From Solirubrobacteraceae bacterium (GTDB lineage Bacteria; Actinomycetota; Thermoleophilia; Solirubrobacterales; Solirubrobacteraceae): DNA of 43,264 nucleotides. The DNA lies in contig JADGPP010000025.1 in NCBI GenBank assembly GCA_017882375.1, forward strand, positions 1-43,264, given 5' to 3'. The notes under the pieces were generated by a model that was given only the letters and a program-made list of their open reading frames with translations, searched no databases and was not told the DNA's origin. Below, piece by piece: positions 8,147 through 18,495 of this stretch (its first letter is position 1; every line of letters begins with the position of its first letter). Both the position numbers and the translations under genes were made by a program.

Positions 8147-8169
8147 ACGGTTGGCTCTAAAGTCTCGAC

Positions 8170-8601
8170 GTGGCCGTGCGCATCGTCGACACCTCGGACC
8201 CTGCGGAGACCGAATCGCTTGGGGCGGAGCTGGCTGGCAGCCTGCGCGACGGCGACGTCGTGCTCGTGCGCGGCGAGCTGGGCTCGGGCAAGACGACGCT
8301 CGTGCGCGGGGCGGCACGCGCGCTCGGGGTCACCGATTGCGTCACCAGCCCGAGCTTCAGCATCGGCCACCGCTACCGCGCCGGCGACCGGCTGACGGTC
8401 TCGCACCTGGACCTCTACCGCCTGGCAGGCCTCGAGCAGGAGGATCCGGCACTGCTCGCCGACTACCTCGGCGCGGGGCGGATCGCCTTCGTCGAGTGGC
8501 CGCCGGACGCTGCTGCGCATGAGCTGAGCGGCGCGCGCCTGCGTGTCTCGCTGACCCATCGCGGCGAGGATCGCCGGCGCATCGAGGTGGTGGACGGATG
8601 A
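8170..8601 (+). CDS. tsaE: tRNA t6A biosynthesis ATPase TsaE
   Basis: A 143-residue P-loop ATPase that, with TsaB and TsaD, transfers the threonylcarbamoyl group onto A37 of ANN-decoding tRNAs. The Walker A motif GELGSGKTT is at residues 35-43; also typical are TSPSFSIGHRY (switch region), HLDLYRL and FVEWP. Start is GTG 8170. There is no Shine-Dalgarno and a TAAAGT box lies 6-12 bases upstream, so the mRNA may be leaderless. First gene of a compact operon; its stop overlaps the tsaB ATG (ATGA). Confidence 0.95.
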   Translation: MAVRIVDTSDPAETESLGAELAGSLRDGDVVLVRGELGSGKTTLVRGAARALGVTDCVTSPSFSIGHRYRAGDRLTVSHLDLYRLAGLEQEDPALLADYLGAGRIAFVEWPPDAAAHELSGARLRVSLTHRGEDRRRIEVVDG

Positions 8602-9374
8602 TCGTGCTCGGCTTCGATACGGCCACGCAGGCGACCGTCGTGGGATTGCGCCTGGCCGACGGCAGCACCCTTCAGGCCAGCGACGACCCGGCGCCCGAGG
8701 CCCACCCCGGTCACGCCACGCGGCTGCTGGCCATGTCCGCCGAGTTGCTCGCGCAGGCCGGGATTCGCTGGAGCGCGCTGGAGCGGATCGCGGTCGGCAT
8801 CGGCCCGGGCAGGTTCACTGGTCTGCGCGTGGGGATCGCGACGGCGCGCGGACTGGCTCAATCGCTCGACATCGAGCTGACCGGCGTGTCGAGTCTGCAA
8901 GCGCTCGCACTGGCTGCCGCCGCGCGCGAGCCCGGCCGAGCGATCCTCGCCGTGATCGACGCCCGCCGTGACGAGGCATTCGCGGCCGCGTATCAGCCTT
9001 CCGTGGACTTCGCGCGCACGCGGCGCGCCGGCGAGCCGCTGCCGGGCGAGATCGAGCTGCCGCGCGCTCTGGGCGCCTGCCAGCTGCAAAGCATCGTCGA
9101 GGAGCTCGAGCAACGTGGCTCTCCGCCCGGGCAGCGCTGGCTCGCCGTCGGTGACGGCGCGGTGCGCTTCGCACTACAGCTGGCACAGGCCGGCGTGGAG
9201 GTTGCCGCCGAGAGCTCGGGACTGCACGCGATCGATCCGGTCGCGGTCTGCGAGCTGGGCGCGAGCGCGGCGTCGGGCGGATCGACGGCGCAGGTTCTTC
9301 CCGACTATCGGCGCTCGCCCGACGCGGCGCTGGCGCGCGAGCGCCCGGTGGCACTCGGAGGTGCTGCTTCGTGA
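8598..9374 (+). CDS. tsaB: tRNA t6A biosynthesis dimerization protein TsaB
   Basis: A 258-residue ASKHA-fold protein that scaffolds the TsaD-TsaE complex in t6A synthesis. The N-terminal ILGFDTATQAT-like segment, the conserved VGIGPGRFTGLRVGIATARGLAQ stretch (residues about 64-86) and VIDARRDEAFAAAY identify it. Unlike TsaD it lacks the metal-binding His pair. ATG overlaps the tsaE stop, and its own TGA overlaps the rimI GTG, so the operon is translationally coupled. Slightly longer than E. coli TsaB, with divergence in the last 100 residues. Confidence 0.94.
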   Translation: MIVLGFDTATQATVVGLRLADGSTLQASDDPAPEAHPGHATRLLAMSAELLAQAGIRWSALERIAVGIGPGRFTGLRVGIATARGLAQSLDIELTGVSSLQALALAAAAREPGRAILAVIDARRDEAFAAAYQPSVDFARTRRAGEPLPGEIELPRALGACQLQSIVEELEQRGSPPGQRWLAVGDGAVRFALQLAQAGVEVAAESSGLHAIDPVAVCELGASAASGGSTAQVLPDYRRSPDAALARERPVALGGAAS

Positions 9375-9942
9375 GCGAGCGCTCGTCGTCGCGGCTGCGC
9401 GCCGGCGAGGCCGCCCCTTCGGTGCGCATCCGGCCGCTGGCGTACCCGGATCTGCCCGAAGTGCTCGAGATCGAGCGCCGCGTGTTTCCGACGCCGTGGT
9501 CGCTGGCGATGTTCGTGCTGGAGCTCTCCAAGCAGACGGGCATCTGCCTGGCGGCGACCGAGCGCGTCAAGGACGGCGCCGGCGCCATTGAGGAAGAACG
9601 GCTCGTCGGCTACTTGATCTGCTCGCGCTACGACACCGTGTGGCACGTGATGAACGTCGCCGTCGACCTGCACCGCCAGCGCATGGGCCTGGCCTCGCGG
9701 ATGCTCGCCGAGCTGTATGCGCGCGTCGATGACGAGCACGCCCGATTCACGCTCGAGGTGCGTCGATCAAACGCCGTGGCGATCCACCTCTACGAGCGCG
9801 AGGGCTTCCGTGCGGCCGGGACGCGCCGGCGCTACTACCAGGACAATGGAGAGGACGCGCTGGTGATGTGGCGCACGCCGGCGACGCGCCTGGACCGATC
9901 GGGGATCGGCCAGCTTCCGGACGTGCCCAACCCCGGTCCCGT

Positions 9943-9946
<4 letters not shown>
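9371..9946 (+). CDS. rimI: Ribosomal protein S18-alanine N-acetyltransferase (GNAT)
   Basis: A 191-residue GNAT-fold acetyltransferase. Conserved parts are IRPLAYPDLPEVLEIERRVFPTPWS, typical of RimI, the beta4 segment MNVAVDLHRQRMGLASRML holding the acetyl-CoA pyrophosphate loop (R/Q-x-x-G-x-A type), and TLEVRRSNAVAIHLYEREGF followed by RRRYYQDNGEDALVM. RimI acetylates the N-terminus of S18 in E. coli, and its gene sits inside the tsa cluster in many actinobacteria; substrate here is inferred from that. GTG start overlaps the tsaB stop. The N-terminal 20 residues are a non-conserved extension. Confidence 0.92.
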
Positions 9947-11045
<1,099 letters not shown>

Positions 11046-11049
<4 letters not shown>

Positions 11050-11288
11050 GTGCGATCGTCGTGTACACCACGCCGGGCTGTCACCTGTGCGTGCAGGCGA
11101 TGACCGACCTGCGCCGGTTGCAGGGCGAGCTCGGCTTCACCTTGAGCGAGTGCGACATCGATCGCGACGAGGCGTTGCAGCGCGCGTACTTCGAGCGCAT
11201 CCCCGTCGTCGCGCTCGACGGCGAGGAGCTGTTTGACTTCCACGTCGACGAGAAGGCTCTGCGAGAGCGTCTAGAGTCACGACAATGA
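11046..11288 (+). CDS. Glutaredoxin-like thiol-disulfide protein
   Basis: An 80-residue thioredoxin-fold protein (DUF836/glutaredoxin type). It starts VVYTTPGCHLCVQA, with the redox motif CHLC at residues 13-16, and has the cis-Pro in RIPVVALDGEELFDFHVDEKAL. It is likely a small cytoplasmic thiol reductase or redox relay. ATG overlaps the tsaD stop and its TGA overlaps the rex ATG, so it is translated between tsaD and the NADH sensor Rex. That placement suggests, but does not prove, a redox role shared with Rex. Confidence 0.88.
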
Positions 11289-11965
11289 CCTACGGAGAAA
11301 CGACGACGCGCCCGCGAGAGGTCGAGATGGACGGCGCGGCTGCATCCAGCGAGCGGCTTTCACTCGGTGTCGCGGCACGCCTGTCGCGCTATCTGCAGGT
11401 GCTCACGCAGGCCAAGAAGATGGGCAAGGAGACGATCTCCTCGCAGGAGCTGTCGGACTACACGCACGTCAACTCCACGCAGATTCGCCGCGATCTGTCG
11501 GGCTTTGGCAAGTTCGGCAAGCGTGGCGTGGGCTACAACGTCGAGGCGCTGGTCTCGCAGATTCGCAAGATCCTGCGCACCGCCGGACAGCACAACATCG
11601 CGCTGCTCGGCGCCGGACACCTCGGTCAGGCGATCGCCTCATCGGACATCTTCGCCGACCACGGCTTTCGCGTCGTGGCGATCTTCGACGTCGACGACCA
11701 GAAGGTCGGCACGACCGTCGGCAACCAGGTCGTGCGGCACACCACCGAGCTGCGCCAGATGGTGGAGGACGAGGACATCGTCGTCGGCGTCCTCGCCGTG
11801 CCCACCAACGCCGCACAGGGTCTCGCCGACGAGCTCGTCGAGGCCGGCGTGAAGATCATCTTCAACTACTCCGAGTCGCTGTTGCTGGTGCCGCCGGAGG
11901 TTACGGTCCACACTTCCAGCCCGGCGGTCGATCTTCTCTACGCGCTGTACTTCTATTTGACATAA
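11285..11965 (+). CDS. rex: Redox-sensing transcriptional repressor Rex
   Basis: A 226-residue repressor that binds DNA when NADH/NAD+ is low and leaves it when NADH binds. The N-terminal winged-helix domain (about 25-95) includes VAARLSRYLQVL, SQELSDYTHVNSTQIRRDLS and the Rex hallmark GKFGKRGVGYNV. The Rossmann domain follows with ALLGAGHLGQAI, and the C-terminal swapped helix ends VDLLYALYFYLT. Length and motifs are standard. Last gene of the tsa operon. I found no TTGTGA-N6-TCACAA-type operator in the window, so its targets presumably lie elsewhere. Confidence 0.97.
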   Translation: MTYGETTTRPREVEMDGAAASSERLSLGVAARLSRYLQVLTQAKKMGKETISSQELSDYTHVNSTQIRRDLSGFGKFGKRGVGYNVEALVSQIRKILRTAGQHNIALLGAGHLGQAIASSDIFADHGFRVVAIFDVDDQKVGTTVGNQVVRHTTELRQMVEDEDIVVGVLAVPTNAAQGLADELVEAGVKIIFNYSESLLLVPPEVTVHTSSPAVDLLYALYFYLT

Positions 11966-12052
11966 GGGAGCGACACTCGGCGCGCCATCGGCGAAGGACC
12001 GCGAACGCCGAGCGCAGAACGCATCGCAAGCAGGCCCGAACGCCCGAACGCC

Positions 12053-13201
12053 ATGACCAGCCTGGACCTAGACAGAGCTGCCGACACGTTTGCCCAGGCG
12101 AGCGACTTCACCGTCGGCGTCGAGGAGGAGTTCTCGATCCTCGATCCGCGGACGCTCGACCTGCTGCCGCGCTTCGAGCAGCTGCGCGACGCCGCGCAGA
12201 GCGACCCGCTGTTGCACGAGCACATCACCGGCGAGCTGATCTCCTCGGAGATCGAGATCATCTCCGGGGTCGGCGGCGACCTGCAGCATGCGCTCGTACG
12301 CCAGCGCGAGCATCGCCGGCGCCTGTTCGCGCTGGCGGCCGCACAAGGGGTCGCCTTGGGCGCCACCGGGACCCATCCCTGGGCCGACTACCGCGAGCAG
12401 GCGATCATCGACACCGAGCACTATCGCCGCGTCGAGGACGGGCTGAAATACGTGGCCTGGCGCAACAACACCTTCAGCCTGCACGTGCACCTCGGGGTGC
12501 GCGATCTCGATCGCGCCATACGCGTCTGCGATCGCCTGCGCCCGGTCCTGCCGCTGCTGCTGGCGATCTCCGCCAACTCGCCGTACCTGGACGGCCGTGA
12601 TACCGGTCTGCACTCGGCGCGCACGCAGAGCTTCACCAAGAGCTTCCCGCGCTGCGGCGTCCCCGACGCCTTCGGCGGCTGGCCCGCCTACCGCGAGTAC
12701 ATCGAGTTCCTCAAGCGCACGAACTCGATCGTCGAGTTCACGCAGGTGTGGTGGTCGGTCAGGCCGCACTTCAGCTTCGGCACCGTCGAGATGCGCATCT
12801 GCGACGTCCAGGCGACAGCCGGCGAGTCCGACGCGCTGGCCGCGCTGATCACCGCCTGCATCGCGCAGGCGACGCGCGACGTGGACGACGGCGTGCCGTT
12901 CGCCGATCCGCCGGCGCGGCTGATCGAGGAGAACATGTGGCGGGCGATCCGCTTCGGGCTCGACGGCCGGCTGATCGACCTGTCGCGCGCCGTGGAGTAT
13001 CCAGCGCGCGAGGCGATCGAGCGGCTCGCGGACTGGACAGAGCCGATTCGCTCGGAGCTCGGCATCGACCTGACGTTCCCCGAGCGCAACGGATCCCAGC
13101 GCCAGCGCCAGCTGATCGAGGCGGGAGCGACCCGTGAGGAGGTCTTCGCGGCATCGGTCGCGGAGACGCAACAGACCTATTCCGAGGAGGTGAAGGTGTG
13201 A
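12053..13201 (+). CDS. Carboxylate-amine ligase, YbdK/EgtA-like glutamate-cysteine ligase 2 family
   Basis: A 382-residue protein of the GCS2 family. Motifs are FTVGVEEEFSILDP (metal/ATP-binding Glu cluster), ELISSEIEIISG, ALGATGTHPWADY, NTFSLHVHLGVRD, ISANSPYLDGRDTGLHSARTQ, WWSVRPHFSFGTVEMRICDVQ and ENMWRAIRFG. Members condense glutamate with an amine such as cysteine using ATP; YbdK itself has weak ligase activity and its true substrate is uncertain. ATG at 12053, 87 bases after rex. The next gene starts in a GTGA overlap with its stop. Confidence 0.9.
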   Translation: MTSLDLDRAADTFAQASDFTVGVEEEFSILDPRTLDLLPRFEQLRDAAQSDPLLHEHITGELISSEIEIISGVGGDLQHALVRQREHRRRLFALAAAQGVALGATGTHPWADYREQAIIDTEHYRRVEDGLKYVAWRNNTFSLHVHLGVRDLDRAIRVCDRLRPVLPLLLAISANSPYLDGRDTGLHSARTQSFTKSFPRCGVPDAFGGWPAYREYIEFLKRTNSIVEFTQVWWSVRPHFSFGTVEMRICDVQATAGESDALAALITACIAQATRDVDDGVPFADPPARLIEENMWRAIRFGLDGRLIDLSRAVEYPAREAIERLADWTEPIRSELGIDLTFPERNGSQRQRQLIEAGATREEVFAASVAETQQTYSEEVKV

Positions 13202-13758
13202 GCACGGATCCGAGTGGCGCGCCGGGCGGTCCCGGCGCGGGTCCCGGTGGTGCGCCGGGACAGCCCAGCGAAGAGGACCGCTTGCGCGACCAGCGCGCGG
13301 CCTACGAGGCCGAACTGAGCCGCATCACGAGTGCGGACATGATGCTGCAGGCGGCCGTATCGCTGCTGAACATCGGCAGCTACAGACTCGCGGGCCCGCC
13401 GCCCGCCGGCGAGGGTGAGGACCCGCAGGCCACGAGCGGTCGCGACCTGGAGCAGGTGCGCGACGCGATCGACGGCGTCAGGGCGCTGCTGGAGATCCTC
13501 GAGCGCCGCATCCCGGGTGAGCTCGGTCCGCTGCGCAACGCGCTGTCGCAGCTGCAGATGGCCTGCGCGCGCGAGATGCAGGCCAGCGGCGCAGAGACCG
13601 CCTCCGGCGCGGCGGCGCCCGCGAGCGGCGAGCCCCAGCCGTCGAGCGGCGGTGTCCGGGGCACCAAGCCCGGCGAGGGCGAGGGCGCCGGCGAGCAGGG
13701 CTCGTCGGGTCCCGGACCGGCCGAGTCCAGCGGGCGGCTGTGGGTGCCCGGTCGCTGA
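13198..13758 (+). CDS. Conserved hypothetical protein, DUF1844-like
   Basis: A 186-residue protein with a Gly/Pro-rich N-terminus, a structured middle and a Gly/Ser/Glu-rich tail. The middle (about 25-125) reads DRLRDQRAAYEAELSRIT, DMMLQAAVSLLNIGSYRLAG and DLEQVRDAIDGVRALLEIL, then a helix ending MACAREM. This resembles DUF1844 (an early hydrophobic helix followed by AI-L---L-EKT-G-L), a family of unknown function often encoded in housekeeping clusters of actinobacteria. GTG start overlaps the stop of the preceding ligase. No enzymatic motif is visible. Confidence 0.75.
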   Translation: MSTDPSGAPGGPGAGPGGAPGQPSEEDRLRDQRAAYEAELSRITSADMMLQAAVSLLNIGSYRLAGPPPAGEGEDPQATSGRDLEQVRDAIDGVRALLEILERRIPGELGPLRNALSQLQMACAREMQASGAETASGAAAPASGEPQPSSGGVRGTKPGEGEGAGEQGSSGPGPAESSGRLWVPGR

Positions 13759-13778
13759 GGCGCCGCCCGCCGTGCCGA

Positions 13779-13805
13779 CGCCCGCCGGCATGTTTCCGGC
13801 GGGCG
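13779..13805 (+). terminator. Hairpin terminator after the DUF1844-like gene
   Basis: Perfect 10-base stem CGCCCGCCGG / CCGGCGGGCG with the loop CATGTTT, 20 bases after the stop codon at 13758. No T-tract follows, as is common in high-GC actinobacteria. It separates this unit from hppA. Confidence 0.6.
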
Positions 13806-13922
13806 CGATAGACTGCCCGCGCGTTTGCACCGGGTAGGCGCTCGTCCCGAGCAGCCCGGGCGACAAATGTGCGCGCGACGATCCTCGCGCGGCACGCCAA
13901 TCAGACCGCGGAGGATTTTCAG

Positions 13923-15998
13923 TTGAGCAGCTTTCTGACGAACCATGGGGTCGTCGTCGCCCTCGTTTGCGCCGCATGCGCCGTTGTGTACGGCCTGCTG
14001 ACCACGCGCTCCCTGCTCGCGCTCTCGCCGGGCAATGAGCGGATGCAGAGCATCTCACTCGCCGTCCAGCAAGGAGCACGGGCCTATCTGAACCGTCAGT
14101 ACGCGACGATCGCCGTCGTAGGCGTGGTGCTGTTCGTCGCGCTCATCTTCATCCAGAACATCGCGGTGGCGGGCGGCTTTGCGATCGGCGGCCTGCTCTC
14201 GGGCTCGACCGGCTACATCGGCATGAACGTGTCGGTGCGCTCCAACGCCCGCGTCGCCGAGGCTGCGCGCTCGGGCGTCACGCCCGCGCTGCGAGTTGCC
14301 TTCCGCGGCGGCGCGATCACCGGCCTGCTCGTCGTCGGCCTCGCGCTGATCGGCGTCGCCGGCTACTACGGCGCGCTCACCTCGATCTTCAACGACAGCC
14401 CGAAAACGGCGGTTGACGCGCTGATCGGCCTCGGCTTCGGCGGCTCGCTGATCTCCGTCTTCGCGCGACTCGGCGGCGGCATCTTCACGAAGGCCGCCGA
14501 CGTGGGCGCCGACCTCGTAGGCAAGGTCGAGGCGGGGATCCCCGAGGATGACCCGCGCAACCCTGCGACGATCGCCGACAACGTCGGCGACAACGTCGGC
14601 GACTGCGCCGGCATGGCGGCCGATCTGTTCGAGACCTACGCCGTGACTGCCGTCGCGGTGATCCTGCTCGGCGTGCTGACCTTCCACGAGTCCACGCGCG
14701 TGGCGCTCTATCCACTTGTGATCGGCGGCGCGGCGATCATCGCCTCGATCATCGGCACCTACGCCGTGCGCTCGAAATCGGGCAACGTCGAGCGCGCGCT
14801 GCTGCAGGGCTTGGTCGTCTCCGGCGTGCTTGCGGCCGGGGCCTTCGCGCCGATCACCTACTGGCTGATGCGCAACCTGACCTTCAAGAGCGTCGGCGAC
14901 ACCGTCAACACGCCGAGCTGGTCGCACCTGTACCTCTGCTCCCTGATTGGAATCGCCGTCACGGCGCTCCTGTTCGGGATCACCGAATATTACACCTCGA
15001 CTCGCTTCTCGCCGGTCAAGAAGACCGCCAAGGCCTCGATCACGGGCCACGCCACGAACATCATCCAGGGCTTCGGCTCGGGACTGCAGGCGACGGCCTT
15101 GCCGGCGCTTGTGATCGTGCTGGGGATCCTCGGCTCGTGGAAGCTCGCGGGGGGCGGCGTGACCGGTATCTACGGCATCGCGATCGCCGTCATGGGCCTG
15201 CTCTCGCTGACGGGTCTGATCGTCGCGCTCGACGCGTTCGGGCCGATCACCGACAACGCGGGCGGGATCGCCGAGATGGCCGACCTGCCCGAGGAGGTGC
15301 GGACCGTCACCGATCGCCTCGACGCTGTCGGCAACACGACCAAGGCCGTCACCAAGGGTTATGCGATCGGCTCCGCGGTCCTGGCGGCGGTCGTGCTGTT
15401 CGCCGGCTTTCAGAAAGAACTTGAAGCGAAGGTCGGACACGCGATCTCCTTTGGCATCAACGAACCGCCTGTGCTGATCGGCCTGCTGATCGGCGGCCTG
15501 ATGGTCTGCCTGTTCGCGTCGCTTTCGATCGAGGCCGTCGGTCGCGCCGGTGGCGCGGTCGTCGAGGAGGTGCGCCGCCAGTTCCGCGAGCACCCCGGGA
15601 TCATGGACTACACCGAAGAGCCCGACTACGCGGCGTGCGTGGACATCGTCACCAAGACGGCGCAGCGCGAGATGATCCTTCCATCGCTGCTGCCGATCCT
15701 GCTGACGCTGATCATCGGCCTGATCGACCAGCAGGCCCTCGGCGGCCTGTTGATCGGAGTGATCGTCGTCGGCTTCTTCTTCGCGGTACTGATGACCGCC
15801 GGCGGCGGTGCGTGGGACAACGCCAAGAAGCTGATCGAGGATGGGGCGTTCGGCGGCAAGGGCTCAGAAGCGCACGCGGCGTCGATCACCGGCGACACTG
15901 TCGGGGATCCGTTCAAGGACACCGCCGGCCCAGCGATCAACCCGATGATCAAGGTCGCCAACATCGTCGCCATCCTGATCATCCCCCTGATCACCTGA
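13923..15998 (+). CDS. hppA: Membrane-bound proton-pumping pyrophosphatase, K+-independent type
   Basis: About 691 residues with some 16 membrane helices; hydrolyses pyrophosphate and pumps H+ across the membrane. Substrate-site motifs are present: [47 protein letters not shown], and near the C-terminus [17 protein letters not shown]. The diagnostic position reads GNTTKA, with Lys instead of the Ala of GNTTAA enzymes, which marks the K+-independent class. I chose the TTG at 13923 because GGAGGA lies eight bases upstream and homologues begin there; the GTG at 13869 has no ribosome-binding site and adds 18 unrelated residues. Confidence 0.96.
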   Translation: MSSFLTNHGVVVALVCAACAVVYGLLTTRSLLALSPGNERMQSISLAVQQGARAYLNRQYATIAVVGVVLFVALIFIQNIAVAGGFAIGGLLSGSTGYIGMNVSVRSNARVAEAARSGVTPALRVAFRGGAITGLLVVGLALIGVAGYYGALTSIFNDSPKTAVDALIGLGFGGSLISVFARLGGGIFTKAADVGADLVGKVEAGIPEDDPRNPATIADNVGDNVGDCAGMAADLFETYAVTAVAVILLGVLTFHESTRVALYPLVIGGAAIIASIIGTYAVRSKSGNVERALLQGLVVSGVLAAGAFAPITYWLMRNLTFKSVGDTVNTPSWSHLYLCSLIGIAVTALLFGITEYYTSTRFSPVKKTAKASITGHATNIIQGFGSGLQATALPALVIVLGILGSWKLAGGGVTGIYGIAIAVMGLLSLTGLIVALDAFGPITDNAGGIAEMADLPEEVRTVTDRLDAVGNTTKAVTKGYAIGSAVLAAVVLFAGFQKELEAKVGHAISFGINEPPVLIGLLIGGLMVCLFASLSIEAVGRAGGAVVEEVRRQFREHPGIMDYTEEPDYAACVDIVTKTAQREMILPSLLPILLTLIIGLIDQQALGGLLIGVIVVGFFFAVLMTAGGGAWDNAKKLIEDGAFGGKGSEAHAASITGDTVGDPFKDTAGPAINPMIKVANIVAILIIPLIT

Positions 15999-16007
15999 GG
16001 CCCCTCG

Positions 16008-16031
16008 TCGCGTGCCGAGCTCCGCACGCGA
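16008..16031 (+). terminator. Hairpin after hppA
   Basis: Perfect 8-base stem TCGCGTGC / GCACGCGA with an 8-base loop, ten bases after the hppA stop. No T-run. Plausible as a GC-rich terminator. Confidence 0.45.
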
Positions 16032-16086
16032 GACGGAGCATGGATGCTGCCACACAACTTCAGCCGACCCCTAAGCTCAGCGTGAG

Positions 16087-16284
16087 ATGAGCGGACGTCA
16101 GGTGCATCGCTCGGGCACGCTTGTGTTCTCGGTCGTGATGGCTGCGATCGGCGTCGCGCTGATCGCCCAGGTGGCGACCGGCGACGGCGGCGTTCTCTCG
16201 GCACGGCTGCTGCTCGGGGTGCTGTTCCTCGCCGGCGGGATCGCCCGGCTGTATCTCGAGCATAAGCGGGGCGGCCAGGCATGA
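16087..16284 (+). CDS. Small two-helix membrane protein
   Basis: A 65-residue protein with two hydrophobic segments, residues about 12-30 (LVFSVVMAAIGVALIAQVA) and 39-57 (ARLLLGVLFLAGGIARLYL), and a basic C-terminus (EHKRGGQA). I do not recognise a named family. Its stop overlaps the ATG of the APC permease (ATGA at 16281), so it is translated with it and could be an accessory subunit. Coding bias matches neighbours. Confidence 0.75.
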   Translation: MSGRQVHRSGTLVFSVVMAAIGVALIAQVATGDGGVLSARLLLGVLFLAGGIARLYLEHKRGGQA

Positions 16285-18416
16285 CCGCGCAGGAGGGATC
16301 GCCGGGGCCCGGCTCGGCGGGGCAGGGCGACGGCGAGGAGCCGGGCAAGCCAGCCGCCACGTCCGCCGATGGGGGGCCGAGCAGGGGCGGTGGGCCGAAA
16401 GTGCAGGCCGAGCTGGGTCGCGCGGAGGCTGAGCGGATCGCGCTGCAGATCTCCGCGCGCTCGCTGTCGACGATGCGCCGCAGCGTCGGCTCGCCGCTGC
16501 TGTTCGCGATCGTCTACACGCCGCTGGCGAGCGCGATCTACTTCTCGCTGGGGATCATCTCCGGGCACGCGCTGGGACTCACGCCGCTGGTCTTCCTGAT
16601 CGCCGCGATGCTGTTCACGCTGACGGCGATGACCTATGCCGAGGGCGCCTCGCTGCATCAGGAGCGCAGCGGCTCGACCGTGTTCGCGCGCTATGCGTTC
16701 AACGAGCTGATCAGCTTCGCGGCGGGCTGGGCGATCCTGCTCGACTACATCATCCTGATCGCCGTCACGTGCTACTCGGCGACGCAGTACCTGAAGGTCT
16801 TCTGGAGCCCGCTGGGACACAGCGCGGAGTCGCTCGGGCTGGCGCTCGTGTTCATCCTGATCGTCGTGCTCGGCAACATCCGCGGCTTCGGCTGGCGGCG
16901 CTCGCGGAGGCTGGCGGTGCTCGTCGTCGGCGATCTCGCGCTGCAGGGGCTGATCGTCGTGCTCGGCCTCGTGCTGTTCTTCAACCCGCACACGCTGCTC
17001 GATCCGATTCACCTGGGCAGCGCGCCGAAGTGGTCGGATCTGGTGTTCGCGCTGACGATCGCGGCGATCTCCTTCACGAGCCTGGAGTCGGCAGCCGGGC
17101 TGGCCGGAGAGGTGCGCATCAGCAGCGGCGCGCTGAAGCGCCTGGTGGGTAGCGGCACGGCGACTGTCGTCGTCCTGTACGTCGGCATCGCGCTCGTGGC
17201 GGTGACCGCGCTGCCGGTCCACAACGGTCACACGCAGCTGGCGACGCGCTTTCTCAACGACCCGGTGGTTGGCCTGGTCTCGCACATGCACCCGCATTGG
17301 CTTGCGCGCACGCTGCGCTACGTCGTCGCCGGGCTGGCGACGCTGACGCTCGTGGCCGCCGCCAACTCGGCGATGCTCGGCCTCTCGCGCCTGGCCTACT
17401 CGCTGTCAACCAACCGCCAAATCCCCAGCGGCCTCGGACGGCTGCATCCGCAACGCTCGACGCCGTACGTGCTGATCATCCTCGCCGGCGTGATCGCCGC
17501 GGGCCTCGTTGTGCCCGAGAGCCTGGACTTTCTCGTCGGCATCTACGCGTTCGGCGCGCTGCTGGCGTTCACGATCGCGCACGTGTCGGTCTGCCGGATG
17601 CGCTACTCCGACCCCGACGGCAAGCGCCCGTACCGGGTTCCCCTGTCGATCGTCGTGCGCGGCGCGAGCCTGCCGCTGCCGGCCATCTTCGGCGCGTTCG
17701 TCTCTGGCGCCGGCTGGGTCGCCTTGCTGATCCTGCACGACCCCGCGCGCTACGTCGGGCTCGGCTGGATGCTCGCAGGACTTGCGATGTACGTCGTCTA
17801 CCGGCGCGCCGACGAGACCTCGCTGCTGCGGCGCGTGACGGTGGCGCCGGAGGTGCTGCGCGCCGAGCCGCCGCGCGAACGCGACTACGGCTCGATCCTC
17901 GTGCCGCTGTTCGGCACGCGCCTGGACGAGGACATCGTGCAGACGGCCGCGCTGCTGGTCTCCGGCGAGCCGACCGACGACGCGGCGATCGACGCGGCGA
18001 CGATCGAGGCGGTGTGGATCTTCGTGATCCCGATGTCGCTGCCGCTGGACGCGCGGCTGCCCGAGGCGCAGGTCAAGGAGGCCCGTCAGGCGCTCGCGCG
18101 AGCGAAGGCGGTGGGGGAGGAGTACACCGGCGTGCAGGTCGCCACGGCGACGGTGCGCACGCGCCGCGCCGGCTACGCGATCGTCGACGAGGCCAGGCGA
18201 CGTGGGGTGGAGGCGATCGTGCTCGGCGCCGAGGAGCCCTCGCTGATCCGCGGCGGCGCGCGCCTGGGGGGGCGCGGCGGTCCGCTGGAGAACTTCGTCG
18301 GCGACGTCACCAAGTACGTGATCTCCAAGGCCGACTGCCGGGTGATCGTGACGGCGCCCGCGGGCGGCGAATCGGCGGCGGAGAGCCGCTCTCGCCTGGC
18401 CCCGGCGAACCCCTGA
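16281..18416 (+). CDS. APC-superfamily permease with C-terminal USP-like domain
   Basis: A 711-residue transporter. An 80-residue Gly/Pro-rich cytoplasmic N-terminus precedes about 12 membrane helices (residues about 70-510). The first helix region contains SPLLFAIVYTPLASAIYFSLG and helix 3 FARYAFNELISFAAGW. Residues about 535-690 form a soluble domain with the universal-stress-protein pattern, including SILVPLFGTRLDEDIVQTA and ARRRGVEAIVLGAEEPS and a final CRVIVTAPAG. Usually annotated as an amino-acid permease. The layout, an APC core plus a cytoplasmic USP-fold domain, is also that of KimA-type K+ importers, and two TrkA-like genes follow, so potassium is a credible substrate. Confidence 0.85.
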   Translation: MTAQEGSPGPGSAGQGDGEEPGKPAATSADGGPSRGGGPKVQAELGRAEAERIALQISARSLSTMRRSVGSPLLFAIVYTPLASAIYFSLGIISGHALGLTPLVFLIAAMLFTLTAMTYAEGASLHQERSGSTVFARYAFNELISFAAGWAILLDYIILIAVTCYSATQYLKVFWSPLGHSAESLGLALVFILIVVLGNIRGFGWRRSRRLAVLVVGDLALQGLIVVLGLVLFFNPHTLLDPIHLGSAPKWSDLVFALTIAAISFTSLESAAGLAGEVRISSGALKRLVGSGTATVVVLYVGIALVAVTALPVHNGHTQLATRFLNDPVVGLVSHMHPHWLARTLRYVVAGLATLTLVAAANSAMLGLSRLAYSLSTNRQIPSGLGRLHPQRSTPYVLIILAGVIAAGLVVPESLDFLVGIYAFGALLAFTIAHVSVCRMRYSDPDGKRPYRVPLSIVVRGASLPLPAIFGAFVSGAGWVALLILHDPARYVGLGWMLAGLAMYVVYRRADETSLLRRVTVAPEVLRAEPPRERDYGSILVPLFGTRLDEDIVQTAALLVSGEPTDDAAIDAATIEAVWIFVIPMSLPLDARLPEAQVKEARQALARAKAVGEEYTGVQVATATVRTRRAGYAIVDEARRRGVEAIVLGAEEPSLIRGGARLGGRGGPLENFVGDVTKYVISKADCRVIVTAPAGGESAAESRSRLAPANP

Positions 18417-18495
18417 TGCGCGCCCTGGGGCTGCAGCGCCCCGCAGTCCCGTACATACGTTTGCGTGACGCCGCGCATCGACTAATCTCCGGCGC

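Noticed and set aside
11966-12052. Rex operator search in the operon flanks
   Set aside because: No TTGTGA...TCACAA-type dyad found near rex or other genes of the window by eye.
13869-13922. Upstream GTG start for hppA
   Set aside because: No Shine-Dalgarno and no homologous residues, whereas TTG 13923 has GGAGGA at eight bases.
14055-15593. A 512-codon antisense ORF opposite hppA
   Set aside because: Asp/Arg/Gly-rich shadow translation typical of high-GC antisense frames; the sense frame is an unmistakable pyrophosphatase.
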